Notes: generated by a model not told the origin, from the sequence alone. Shown: positions 12,901 through 23,829, numbered from the stretch's first letter. The stretch is DNA of 64,000 nucleotides from Cryptomeria japonica (GCF_030272615.1 NW_026729207.1:62001-126000), one strand, 5' to 3'. Translations and numbers: made by a program.

Positions 12901-14167
12901 TATTAAGTTGGCCCTTAAGATTGAAACCATCAGTTTTGTTTAGGACACCTTTAAAGAACCTAATAGCTTCTGAGGCAACATCGGCCAGGTCTGCCAGGTT
13001 GTCTCCCTGTCTATTCTTAATGTTGGAGATATAATTAACCCATCTCCTCTACTTGGTGCTATTGTGGAAGAACTTGGTGTTGCGATCCCCATCTTTTAGC
13101 CAAGATTCCCTGGATTTTTGTCTCCAGAAGATCTCTTCTTTTGGCAGAATCTTTTCATACTTTGATAGTAATGATTTTTCCTTAAGGAAGAGATGTTCAT
13201 TCATCCGCCTCTCTAGAACATCCTTATTAACATTCGTAAGATCCTTTTCTATTAAGAGTTTCTTGTCAAAGATGTTACCAAAGTTCTCCCTATTCCACTC
13301 CAAGAGCTTCCTTTTAATAAACTTCAGCTTGTTTGCCACAATAAACATTTTCAAGCCTATGAAGATTGAATCACTCCACCAATGTTCAATTAGGTTGATG
13401 ATGTTGTCATTCTTGAACCACATGCTTTCAAATTTGACAAGGCAGTTTCTAGGAGAGTGATCTGTCAAGATTTTAAGTTGAAGTGGGAAGTGGTAAGAGC
13501 TAGATAAAGGTAGATCTCTGCTTCCATGGTGTAATTGAGCTCCGAAAGCCCTCCATGGATAAAAAACCTATCAAGTTTTTCCACAATGTTGCAGAAACCT
13601 TTCCTTCTATTATTCCATGTAAAGGTGTTCTCTGCTGTGAATTTCCAGTAGAGAGTTCCTATTGATCCAGTTATTGAAGTCCAAAGCCACTGGGGGTAGC
13701 TTGATACTATCTTCCCTTTTGTCTTCAGCCTTAGTGATGGCATTGAAATCTCCACCAATGATACATACCTTGTTCGGGTGATTACCAAGGAAGGCCTCAA
13801 GTTCCAATGAAACTAGGGCTTTGTCCCTATTTTGGATAGGACCATAAACATTGATCAGATTAAATCTTAACTTGTTGTTATAGCATACTACTTCTCTGCC
13901 TATCCAAATTTTTTTTATCTCTAATGGTGAAAACAAGGAAAATCTAGGGTCCCAAATGATTGCCAAGCCTCCTAAAGCCCCCATGGACGGGGAATGCTTC
14001 AATTTTCTAAAGCTTAATTTCTTTTAGAAAAGGTCGATCTTGGAGGAGTTCATTTTAGTTTCTTGGATTAGAATTATGTCTGGTTTTGATTCAGATATAC
14101 AATACTTTATGATGCGTTGTTTGTTAGGGGCGTTCAAGCCCCTAACATTCCATGATATGATTTTCAT
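9975..14167 (-). pseudogene. LINE ORF2 pseudogene: endonuclease, reverse transcriptase, RNase H
   Basis: It starts at the ATG at 14167 with MKIISWNVRGLN, the N-terminus of the APE-type endonuclease; GGDFNAI lies near 13750. The reverse transcriptase covers about 12740-11690: the PDGF signature is near 12790, the first catalytic aspartate is replaced by tyrosine (KLYISKAYEKV, codon 12405-12407), and FVDD follows at about 12081-12092. A Cys-rich zf-RVT-like region (RCPLCEMNEEDTNHLLLNC) is near 10850. RNase H (10600-9975) keeps LNFDG, the ELMALVEGL glutamate and IEGDS, ending ANELANMGVDG. Lesions: TAA 14024, TAG 13049, 12096, 11691, 11322 and 11187, TGA 11272, 10707 and 10125, plus frame changes near 13650, 13470 and 12750. 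From 12737 to 9975 only stops, no frameshifts, interrupt the frame. The protein would have primed reverse transcription at nicked target DNA. Confidence 0.9.
14164..14167 (-). other. ATGA overlap of LINE ORF1 stop and ORF2 start
   Basis: On the minus strand ATGA contains both the ORF2 start ATG (14167-14165) and the ORF1 stop TGA (14166-14164). Such an overlap is compatible with stop-start reinitiation to translate ORF2 from a bicistronic RNA. That mechanism is inferred from other non-LTR elements, not shown here. Confidence 0.7.
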
Positions 14168-16025
14168 GGTTTTGTGGGGAGGAACTCCCCCTCCCCTACA
14201 TTAAAAAGAGATGAGATTTTAGGTTGTCCCCTAGCATACCCATCCTTGGTTCTTAACTTAGCAAGGGATCTTCTACCTCTTCTCTTAATGAGCTTGGCAC
14301 AATCAGGAGAGTCTTTGCTTTCTTCAGAGATATGAATTCCTAGAATGTTGGGGTTTTCATTTTCCAGATTGTCCAAGGCCACAAAATGTTCTTCTGTTTC
14401 CAAATTGACTCTAGTATTATCCACTAAATTTTTAACGTGGAGATCCCTCTGTCCATCCATGTCCTCAGAATCACAAACCTCATCCATAAATTGTTTCATT
14501 AGGTCATTAACTACTTCTTCCCCAATATAATTGGCGATAATATTGACCTCCCTAGCTACTTGTTCATTCTTCGTTTCTGCCTCCACCAGATTATTCTTCA
14601 AGGGTGGGGAAGAATCCTCTGCTCCCTCATTGGCCAACCTATCTGAAACTAGAGTTGATGGTTGAACCTGCCTAGAGTCAATAACCATAGTTGGGGGGTA
14701 GCTTTCCTTTACCAATGATTGCTCAGAGGGGAAAAAATTACCGTCTAATTGAGACCTGGAGGGCTCATCATCCTCGGGTTGTTGTATAATCCAGAGGCTA
14801 TGTTACTGGCTAAACTTGGCTGATCCTTCTAAAGAGGAGGCTCACTAATATCACCTTCTTCTAAATCTTGATCCCTGATCCCAGTGACATCTATTGGTGT
14901 CAAGCCAGTTTCCAGAGATGGGGGTGACAGGGAGCTTGAATTCTTGATGAGGGGGTCCTTGGGAAGGGTTTTAAAGCATTGATCCTCTGTAAGATCAGAG
15001 GGATGGTGTTTATGATTCTTTTTAGATTCAAGGCCTTGTAAAGTAAGACCCTCCATTTCTTCCAAGAATTTAAATGAGATGCCAGAATTCTTATGATTTA
15101 ACCTAGGATATGTCATCACATGAGAATATATCTTAGGGAAATCATCTCCAATGGGGCCAACATAAAAGGATAATTCTATGGTTAAGCTGAAGTTATCGAA
15201 TTTTAGCATTATGTTTTCTAAATTTTTGATGTTGATGTCCATTGTTACCATAAGAATCTGGTTAGAGAATTTAAGAGAGGTTTTTTTAACACATACAAAT
15301 TTCCCAATTTTATTGCCTATCATTTTTTGGATTTCAATATTACGAAGTTCTACTGGTAAATTTTCAATTGATATTTCCCTATTTACCATGAAAGGATTTA
15401 ACCGAGATGGATAAAAAAGGGGCTGCCATGCCCAACATTCTAAATTAAAACCCTTGTATTTTAAGATATCCCCAAACAAAAGCCTATTTCTCAAACCTGG
15501 GTTGCCACATTCAATTGTAAGGAAATTATCACGAAGGAAATCGATTCTTGCCTGGTCCTTAAAGGATGATGTTAACCAGTCAGCAATTTTCTCAGACGAA
15601 ATACCCAAACCTTCCCATCGGGAAAAGATGACGCATTCCTTACAATGCTTTTGATGCTTTGATAGGGTTTGAATGTCAATTTCAATCACCAGCCTTATCT
15701 TAGTGGCTGGTGGATTCTTTGATGAGTCAACCTCAAAATGCTTGTTACCCATTAGATTTTCATGATTCTAAATAGAATGACGACCCAGGGTTTCCTTACC
15801 CTTCGCAAATTTTTCTAAAAAATTCCGTGGAGGAATGATATCCCGATTGATGGTGTTGTTATAATGGTTAGGTTTTAAAAAACCCTCCAAATAATGCTAA
15901 GAATTTTGGGCATGGCCTGTTGGTTGACCGAGTGCTCGCCTAGCTAAATGCTTGGGTTTTCTACGTCTAACCTTCTACCAATTTCGATCCTTACCTACAC
16001 GGGGAGGAGGGGGAGCCCTATCCAT
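14164..16025 (-). pseudogene. LINE ORF1 pseudogene (DUF4283-like)
   Basis: The likely start is the ATG at 16025 (MDRAPPPPRVGKDRNW). One frame runs from there to 14829, broken only by TAG codons at 15975, 15897, 15768 and 14829. A frameshift near 14790 then moves to the frame ending at 14164. The middle, around 15700-15300, resembles the plant LINE ORF1 DUF4283 domain, with IECGNPGLRNRLLF and the characteristic ECWAWQPLFYPSRLNP. The C-terminal part is acidic and low in complexity with no CCHC knuckle that I can find. Such proteins bind element RNA in the ribonucleoprotein particle. Its stop overlaps the ORF2 start by four bases. Confidence 0.8.
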
Positions 16026-16252
16026 TTTTATCAACGCATATTTGGTTTTCGCAAAGAAAGCCTCCTGTTCATGAGTTCATGATGCAGCCTTAATGGGACC
16101 CTCAGCCTGAAGATTGTTAGCAAGAATAGAGAAGCGATTCATAGAGCCCATATAAGTGCCAAGCGGTGGTCTCGATAGCAACAAGGCAGAGATACCAAGG
16201 CAATGCCACGATATTTTGGTTGCAAAGCCATTTTTTACTATTAAATTTGATT

Positions 16253-16272
16253 TTAAGATTAATTTTATTATT
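16253..16272. repeat. Target-site duplication, right side of LINE
   Basis: Second copy of the 20-bp direct repeat found at 7311-7330. An additional AT-rich stretch (16232-16252) partly resembles the sequence before the left copy, so the duplication may have been longer. Confidence 0.8.
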
Positions 16273-17118
16273 CAAATTATAATTATATATATTTTCTAAT
16301 TAAATTACGAACATATTCTTAAGAAAAATGTATGTTTTCACTATAATTTTTATATTATATTATAATTGTTAATATTATTTTATTGAAGTGAGAGTTGTAG
16401 TTAATATTATAGAAATATAACTAAAAAATATAATTTTGAAATAACAATAGTTTAAAATTATATTAATTAAGAATTGCAACAAATATTTTTATTACAATAT
16501 TATGCAAGTGTAGGAGACAATTGTTATAATTATAACTCTATCATTTTTAATTAAATTAGCATTATATTTTTTAGAAAAATATATCATCCCTATAATATTA
16601 ATTTTTTTTTATAGTATAATTATTTATATTATTCTATTGAAGTAAAAGTACAGCTAGTCTATTAGGGTTTTATGTTTTTTCCTTTGTCTTCTAATTTTTG
16701 GCATTTGTTTTGTGTCATACAACAAACAGTGCAAAAATTTTTAGGTTTAAAAATGGCCACGAGTAGCTCCATGCTAGTAGTTGCTGGTTTGACATCTCGC
16801 ATGAATGGTTCCACCAAACAAGTAAGCACAAAGATTTGATTCCTAAATTGTTTTAAATGAGGTATGTCTTTTGATAATTTTAATCTAATATAGATACTCA
16901 CATACTATTCATAAAAATAAAATAAAAGTAAAAATAATTAATATTAAATAAATATAATTAAAATAATATAATTTTAAAATAACATTGATTTAAAATTATA
17001 ATAATTAAAAATCACTACAAATATTTTAATTACAATATTACTCAATGTTATATGACACTTGTTTCAATATTCTTTTATGTTCTGAACATCTGTTTTAAGT
17101 AAAAGAATATTGAACGGA
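16273..17118. other. AT-rich non-coding DNA between LINE and polygalacturonase
   Basis: The first ~135 bases (to about 16405) continue copy A and match B (to 39238) and C (to 62878). From 16405 copy A diverges from both. The rest is A/T-rich with no convincing ORF; the small minus-strand frame at 16662-16901 has no recognisable features. Confidence 0.6.
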
Positions 17119-17402
17119 GAAATAGGAAAAATCAAATGATTGCTATTGTTCGATTGCGTTTGCATTTCGATTTCTGTGGTAGTCTGTCATTTGATAGGAA
17201 GCTGAAATAGGAAAAATCAAATGATCTGGTATTGTTCGATTGGCTTCCATTTCGATTTCTGTGGTAGTCCATTATTTGATAGGTAAGCTGAAATAGGAAA
17301 AATCAAATTATCTGGTATTGTTCGATAGAAAAAAACAAATGATCTGGTATAGTTCAATTGGGTTTGCATTTCGATTTCTGGGGTAGTCTGTTATTTGATA
17401 CG
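17119..17402. repeat. ~85-bp tandem repeats upstream of the polygalacturonase
   Basis: About three and a half units start at 17119, 17204, 17290 and, partial or variant, about 17323. Each begins GAAATAGGAAAAATCAAAT, continues with GGTATTGTTCGATTG, and ends TTTCGATTTCTGTGGTAGTC then TTTGATAGG. They end about 300 bp before the start codon, so they could hold duplicated promoter elements; that is inference. Confidence 0.85.
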
Positions 17403-17591
17403 TGGTTTGCATTTAGAGAATCTAAGACGATCAATAAACAAGCATTCCAAAGCCATTCATTTGCTGAAAGAGTGCTGTTACCACACACGGTAGACCTAAC
17501 AAAGACTCACGACTTGTGATGTAAATCAAACCAAGATCTAAGTATCCCTTTCCTTGCAGGTAGCAACTTACTAGTAATCAGAATAGTTCCT

Positions 17592-17605
17592 AATATAGTA
17601 TAAAC
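17592..17605 (+). promoter_or_regulatory. Candidate TATA box of the polygalacturonase
   Basis: AATATAGTATAAAC lies about 100 bp upstream of the first ATG, followed by a pyrimidine-rich stretch (about 17625-17670) suitable for a start site and leader. The equivalent motif is kept in the copy B relic near 35200, although the leader there is shortened. Confidence 0.45.
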
Positions 17606-17701
17606 AGGCATTATTTAACGCTCACTCATCTCCTTCACTCATACCTTAGGTCTCTTTCTCTAATTCACATTTGACTGAATCTTAGTTAGGCTCTAATTCT
17701 A

Positions 17702-20492
17702 ATGAGATCAATGGCTCGACCAGGTCAAAATCTTCATGTGAAAAATTTGGTCTTGGTGGCCTTATATTTGGTCATCATGGCAGTTGAAGCCCAGTTAATC
17801 ACATCCAGTAACAGATATCTTAGGGCTTCTACAATATCTCTGGCTTCTACTCAGGGTAGTAATGGAAGAAGTTTTGGCGTACAAAATTATGGTGCAGTGG
17901 GTGATGGAGAGCACGACGATACTGAGGTCCTCTAATCATTTATCCTCTTGTTCCTAACATTAAGATCTTATTTACTGCCACTTTAACAGTTTCTATCTTG
18001 AGTAACAGAAAGTTTACATCTTATTATTAAGGACTCCAAAATCTTATGTCTTATTAAAATTCTAATGGTTTTCAGGCGTTTACTCGTGCATGGAATGATG
18101 CTTATAAAGCGTCGTCTGCAACTTTGAACGTGCCAGGTGGCAAGACTTTTCTGGTCAACAATCTAAATTTCCAGGGACCGTGTCAGCCTGGTTTCACATT
18201 TCAGGTCTAAAATTTGAACATAACCCTAAAGGATTCAAAAACAATGGATTTAATACATCTCATTTTGTCGAGAAATTGTATAGTTCTATGCTATTTGTAT
18301 TTGTAGTAAGAATAGTAATCCTTCTCCAAAGTTTACCAAACTCTAGATTAATTCTATGTTTGATCCTCATTCTGTAATTTTGTGCAGTGATTCGAGAATA
18401 TGGTAGTAACTCAAGACATTTTTTTAATTTTTATTTTACTAGGTCGATGGAATTATTGTTGCCCCAGAAAATCCGAGCAGCTGGAAGAGCACATATGTGT
18501 GGTTGTTGATCAAGCATCTTTAACAATTTACATTGACTGGGGTAAACATAAAAGTAGACCAACGGTTAGTAACCATTTACACTGCTGAACTTCTCTTGTG
18601 TGTTTCTAGTTTCTGATACAGAATATATGTAAAATACTACCTAAACTAGAACCTTAATATATGTAAAATTTTACCTAAACCTGCACAGTAAGGTTCTAGT
18701 TTGAATTTTCAAACAGAATTTGCAGATGAATGAGGAAAAATAAATAAAGCCTGTAAAACCGGAGTTATTTTTTTAATTAGCTTACAATAAAGAAAGCAAC
18801 ATCAGTTTTTCAATACACAGGAATAAAACAGAAAGCAGCGAGTATCTTCCATAAAGCATGAATAAAAATAGGTCCGTAAAGCATGGGAAAAAAATACTTA
18901 CATGCGCTAAAATTATAGATGCATATCATATGACTTTCTTTTTTCCAAAGGCCATTCAATTCAATGATGTGAAAGGGAGTGCACTGAGTGGACTGAAGGT
19001 GACAAACAGTCCTCAATTTCATGTCACATTGACAAATTGTGAGAGTGTCCAGATCGTGGGTATTACCATTCAGGCACCAGAAAGCACCCCAAACACTGAT
19101 GGAATTGATACGTTCCAATCCACAAATATAGTCATAAAAGATTCCACTATTGGAACAGGTAAAGGAATGAGGAATGTGGCAAATATATTCATTTTCAGAT
19201 TTTGTTTTAAATAAAACAGTTTGAATTTCCAAGGGTGAATTGTCTTAGTGATAAATATTTTGGACCATAAATAGTTTGGATTATATTTCAAGATTCATCA
19301 GTAACATTCTTTGATTATCAAAGTACACTCTATGATACATCAATGATTTTATTTGATTACAAGTTAAAAAACTGATAAAAGAAAATGGATGCGACAATTA
19401 TAATTAAAAAATTTCATATCATAGATTAATTATGATCTCAGATTTTTTCTTTTATTCTTAAATATAATATTAAATAGCAGAGATTATATGTGAATAGAGA
19501 CATATGAGTACATGGAAGTTTGATGACTGCAGGAGATGACTGTGTGGGGATAGGTGATGGGTCTTCAAATATTAACATCAATGATATCACATGCAGTCCA
19601 GGCCATGGAATAAGGTGATTAACGCTCTTAATAAACACAAATCCCTTAACAGCTAATAATAATTTATGTCTGTCTAAATATGTTAGGCATGAGAAATTCT
19701 TTATATTATTTGTATAATTTTGCAGCATTGGAAGTCTTGGAAGAGGAAACACGAAAGCAGATGTCCATTCTATTCACGTGGACGGCGCCAAGTTGACATC
19801 AACAAGGAATGGATTAAGAATCAAGACATGGCCGGTATAATAATTATTTCAATAATCTCAAATTAAATCATTGCTGTTTTAAAAATAACATAAAAAAAAA
19901 TACTTCTGTATGCTGAGGATAGATGAAATGTAGTATTGAAATAAAGGAGAACTACAAGAATCATTGTTTATTTTTATTTTCATGGGATTTTCAATAGGTT
20001 ACACTATTTGAAATGTTCATTGACAAACTGTCTATGATATAACAGGGGGGTTCTGGCGTGGCAAGTTATATAACATATGAAAATGGCCAGATGGAAGACG
20101 TAAGCAACCCAAAAATAATTAACCAGTTCTACTGTGAAACAGTTGACACTGGGTCTGGTTGCAAGTCTCAGGTAGACATCTGATCTAAATCCTTAATTAA
20201 ACTCAGTTTGTGCTTTCAATACAACTGAGATCTGATTCGGAGTTCACCTTTTCATTTGATGTAGAGTTCTGCTGTGAAAATCAGTAATGTAGAATACAGT
20301 AATATCAGGGGCACAACACCAACAGAAGATGGAATCACATTGTCGTGCAGCCAAAGCGGATCTTGCATGGGCATAAAAATGGAGAACATAGTTTTGGTAA
20401 CTGGCTCAGGGGCGCAAGCTTCTTGTAATGCCCAAAACGTACAGGGTGGAAATTCGATTCCTTCACGTTGTCTGGGCAACAATGGCCAATGA
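17702..20492 (+). pseudogene. Polygalacturonase (GH28), copy A, broken in exon 3
   Basis: An endo-polygalacturonase-like gene, similar to the conifer pollen polygalacturonase (Cry j 2-like) group; such enzymes hydrolyse pectin in the cell wall. Eight exons with GT..AG borders: 17702-17926, 18076-18204, 18443-18564, 18951-19158, 19533-19614, 19726-19834, 20046-20171, 20265-20492. Exon 1 encodes a signal peptide (NLVLVALYLVIMAVEA) and NYGAVGDG; a second ATG at 17711 is an alternative start. The four GH28 motifs are intact: NTDG (exon 4), GDDC (exon 4/5 junction), GHGIS (exon 5/6) and RIK (exon 6). Exon 3 begins normally (VDGIIVAPENPSSW), then has an in-frame TAA at 18521-18523. It is only 122 nt, about 70 nt short for the family, which shifts the frame. 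Other exons are fully open. Skipping exon 3 would restore the frame, so a shortened product cannot be excluded. Confidence 0.87.
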
Positions 20493-20809
20493 TATAACAG
20501 AGCTGTGAAGCTGTCTCTAATGCAGTAACCTATTTCTTGAATCCCTGAAAAGTAATGTAGTCTTCAGAACAGTTAGCAATTAACAAGTTGGATCTTCGCA
20601 ATTTTTTTCACATTATTAAAAAGTTCTCCTGAGAGAATTATTTATTGATATATAAAAACAAGACAACTATTTTGGGAAGCATCGACTCGTTCTCAAAATT
20701 AAAAGAACTGGATTTAACAAATTCTTGGTACGGGAAAGAAACTGTTTACTTGGGAAAATTTTTCATGATTTGACTCATCAATCAAACTCTGTCGATTAGA
20801 AACATTCTT
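20493..20809. other. 3' flank of polygalacturonase copy A
   Basis: Non-coding. The part from about 20600 aligns with 58500-58718 downstream of the copy C relic, which proves the two loci share flank as well as exons. It ends at the left LTR of Copia-1. Confidence 0.75.
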
Positions 20810-21179
20810 TGAAGGGTAGAAAGAAAGCTAAATTACTGCAAACAGTAAGAAATAACAAAACATAAAAAACAAGTGACGGTTTATATTAATGCCCTTTATC
20901 AAAGAAAAGTTGTCAGTGCTCTCTTTTTCATTATACACTCATAAGAACAGAGTATTCATGTCTTGTTCAAAAAATTGAGTATTTTCATTGCATTCCCTTT
21001 CAAAACAAAGTTTTATCCAAGGCTATAGGAGAAGCTTCCAGAAAACACGCCAAAAAATGGACAATTCTAGGTTCATCGAAGAGTGTAAAAGAAGAAATAA
21101 ATGTGTTGGTTGGAGTAGATGAACAAAATTTACCAAGGGAAATTAAATGTGCATAGGTGGAAATCCACATATGTCAGCA
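20810..21179 (-). repeat. Copia-1 left LTR
   Basis: A 370-bp LTR with TG..CA ends (TGAAGGG...TCAGCA), aligning with 46080-46443. The flanking sequence at 20803-20809 matches the uninterrupted copy C site near 58710-58718. Confidence 0.85.
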
Positions 21180-21192
21180 ATCCCCCTTAATC
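21180..21192 (-). other. Copia-1 polypurine tract
   Basis: On the minus strand GATTAAGGGGGAT directly precedes the LTR, the expected primer site for plus-strand DNA synthesis. Confidence 0.75.
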
Positions 21193-23186
21193 TTCACTGT
21201 CGTATATATCTGCAATACCAATTTCTTCCCAATGATGCTCAAAAACATTCTTTGCAAGCGGCTTTGTGAAAATATCTTCTAGTTGTTCTTCTGACCCGCA
21301 AAACCAAATATATATGTCAACATTGTTAATCAATTCCTGAATATAATGATATCTTGTATCAATATGCTTGCTTCGTTTATGATAGACATGATTTTTTGAT
21401 AAAGAAATTGCTTAATTATTATGTCATTAATTTTGTGTAGGTTCTTCTTGTGGATGCCTCAAATTTGAAAGTACTCTTCTCATCCATACTGCTCGACAAG
21501 CTTCTGATGTGGCTGCAACATATTCTGCTTCAATTGATGAGAGTGTCACAATTGGTTGTTTCTTTGGTGCTCAAGAGATAGCACCTGATCCTAGATGAAA
21601 GATATATCTTGAATTGCTTTTTCAATCATCCATGCTACCTCCCCAATTGCTATCCATTTATCTAATCAATTTGTAATCAATGGAAGATGTATACAAAATT
21701 CCAAAGCTCTTTATTCCAACTATATACCTTAAAACTCTTTTTCCAACTTTCCAACATGATTCCATTGGTTTGTCCATAAGAATCTATAAATGAGACTAAC
21801 CCCATACATGATATCTCGTCTTATGATGGTTAAATACATGATGCTACCAACCATTCTTTTGAATAAGGTTGAATCAATACATAAACTTTTCTCATCCTTG
21901 CTAAGTTTTAAACCCAATGCAACTAGTTTAGGCATTGGTTTCACATTTGTCATCTTAAATCTCTTCAATGGATCATTAGTATATCTCTATTTACATTGAC
22001 ATATAAAAATACCTTGATCATTTTGACTTACCTCTATCCCAAGAAACTATCTCATTAGCCTCATCAAATTCTCTTTCCATGGCTGCCTTGAATGAGTTAA
22101 TTGACATGTTACTTGTGAGTATCAAATCATCTACATGCAAACAACAATCAATATATCTCTTTCATCATTCACTTTGACATACAAATTTGGTTCATTGCCA
22201 CACTTGCTAAACCCATTGTTCACAAAATAAGAATCTATCCTTCTATACCAAGCTCTAGGAGCTTGCTTCAAGCCATATAGTGTCTTTTTCAATTTGTACA
22301 CTTTATGTTCTTCTCCCAAAACTTCATAATCGGGTGGATGATTTATATACACTTCTTCTTTCAAAAATGCCATTCAAGAATGTTGATTTAACATCCATTT
22401 GGTAAACCTTCCAATTATTTTGAGCTGCTATAGATAAGACCATTCTAATGGCATCTGATCTTGCCACAGGTGTAAAAGTTTCGTTGTAGTCTATGCTTAG
22501 TTGTTGTGTGAAGCCTTTAGCTACTAGCCTTGCCTTGTTCTTTTGTACTTTTCCATTTGCATTATACTTTGTGTTGTAAACCCATTTAACTTCAATATCT
22601 TCCTTGCCTTTAGGAAGCTCTACTAGATCCCAACTTTTATTGTTTTTTATTGACCAAATTTCTTTATTCATGGTTGTAATATATTTGTCATATTTAATGG
22701 CATTTTCGAAATAAATTGGATCATCTTGTATTAAGAATGTAAAATTAGAGCACAAATCATCATTTTTAGCCTCTTGTATTTCATCATATATCTCCCTTAG
22801 AATTCAAGTCTTCTTTGAAGTGTTTATGGACCTTTATCTTAGTGATGCAAGTGTTGGATTAGAAGACTCACTACTATTATTACTTGTTGGAGTAGTAGGA
22901 TTTGGAATGGTATGTGCCCTTGTAGGTGTTGTAGGAACATTTGCTTGTGTAGATGGATTCACAACTTGAGTTTCACTCTCTTTTGGAGCACTAGCTGCAA
23001 TTATAGTTGTTTTATCTATGCTTCCATCCCATGATTCTCCTTTAACTATAGCAACAAAGTCAACATCATGGCTTATTATCAACTTCTTTTTTATAGGATT
23101 GTATATCTTATATGGCTTGGATTGTTCAATGTATCCCACAAATATGCACTTCTCTCCTCTATCATATAGTTTCTTTCTAAACTCTT
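21186..23186 (-). pseudogene. Copia-1a reverse transcriptase/RNase H remnant
   Basis: Broken frames in order: a linker ending in a Pro/Thr/Ser-rich stretch (23139-22834; YKIYNPIKKKLIISHDVDF marks the integrase C-terminus), the RT N-terminal part (22755-22324; [34 protein letters not shown]), an RT fragment with [16 protein letters not shown] (22373-22131), and RNase H-side fragments (21968-21729 and on to 21190). The catalytic VDD survives only in another frame near 22125. Numerous stops and frameshifts make it non-functional. Confidence 0.85.
23182..23186. repeat. Copia-2 target-site duplication, left
   Basis: CTCTT directly before the left LTR, repeated at 28997-29001. The Copia-1b counterpart near 43330-43340 shows the uninterrupted sequence (ACTCTTG). 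Confidence 0.9.
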
Positions 23187-23347
23187 TGTAAATGTTATTG
23201 CAATTTCCAATTTAATGAACAAGTTATATACTAGATGATGTATTTAAGATTTATTACTATGACAATAATACTATCATCTTTCTTTTTTGCTGGTGTAGAG
23301 GATGAACATGTATCAATTTCAATGTCATCCATTTCTTTTGAATGATG

Positions 23348-23355
23348 TATATATA
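23348..23355 (-). promoter_or_regulatory. TATA box in the Copia-2 LTR
   Basis: TATATATA on the strand of element transcription, repeated at 28515-28522 in the other LTR. The long hairpin lies immediately upstream in transcriptional orientation. Confidence 0.55.
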
Positions 23356-23358
23356 GTA

Positions 23359-23442
23359 AGATAGCCACGATCAAGTGGCACCTTGATCGGACATGTCTTT
23401 TAGACATGTCCGACCAAGATGTCACTTGGTTGTGATTTGTCT
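23359..23442. repeat. Long inverted repeat in the Copia-2 left LTR
   Basis: A perfect core, TCGGACATGTCT / TTT / AGACATGTCCGA (23387-23413), extends to imperfect arms of about 40 nt. The other LTR has the same structure at 28526-28609 with one core mismatch and better-matched outer arms (AGACAA...TTGTCT). Confidence 0.88.
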
Positions 23443-23482
23443 ACCGATTGACTTAGTGCTATGATAATTAATCAGTGTCAAA

Positions 23483-23588
23483 GCAAATGATAATAGATCA
23501 ATATAAACACACCCGATAATGAATTGGTGTTAATAGCAAACAATAACAGATCGATATAAACACTCCCGATAATGAATTGGTGTTAATA
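23483..23588. repeat. Two 53-bp tandem repeats in the Copia-2 LTR
   Basis: Units start at 23483 and 23536, each with AACAC-CCCGATAATGAATTGGTGTTAATAG-type sequence. They are also present in the right LTR near 28648-28755. Confidence 0.85.
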
Positions 23589-23829
23589 GCAAACAAGCCC
23601 GATAACAAATATCATTAGATTGACGCTTAACTATGTTAAGAAGGTCGTTGATCTAATCCATCTTTATCAATATCATAATTATGATCAATGTTAAAGTCTG
23701 ATAAACATATTCAGTTCAGAAAGCATAAATCAGATAATCTAACAGCATAGATGAGCAAACCAAAACATAATAGAAGAGATTAATGAGTTAGGAATGTCTT
23801 ATCTTGCAGAAGCTACTAATGCATTAACA

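Larger units (their letters stand above)
7331..16252 (-). mobile_element. L1-type LINE inserted in copy A, ~8.9 kb
   Basis: A nearly full-length non-LTR retrotransposon reading right to left. Its 3' end at the left has an A/T-rich tail (minus strand: AAAAATAAAATTT) preceded by the motif GGCTTCGGCCTTTTATCGAT, typical of plant LINE 3' ends. It is flanked by matching 20-bp duplications, and copies B and C give the empty site. Order on the minus strand: short 5' region, ORF1 (16025-14164), ORF2 with endonuclease, reverse transcriptase, zf-RVT-like and RNase H parts (14167-9975), then a very long 3' region (9974-7331) with a 105-bp tandem duplication, a TA tract and an additional ORF. It is dead: 13 premature stops, three frameshifts and a lost RT aspartate. 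Confidence 0.88.
23187..23829 (-). repeat. Copia-2 3' LTR (left)
   Basis: 643 bp with TG..CA ends. It contains a minus-strand TATA box (23348-23355), a long hairpin (23359-23442) and two 53-bp tandem units (23483-23535 and 23536-23588). Confidence 0.95.

Noticed and set aside
18810..19291. Minus-strand ORFs over polygalacturonase exon 4
   Set aside because: They are antisense shadows of a well-supported exon with proper splice borders.
23359..23588. Palindrome plus 53-bp direct repeats considered as a CRISPR-like or centromere-like array
   Set aside because: There are only two units, no spacers, and they lie inside LTRs of a eukaryotic copia element.
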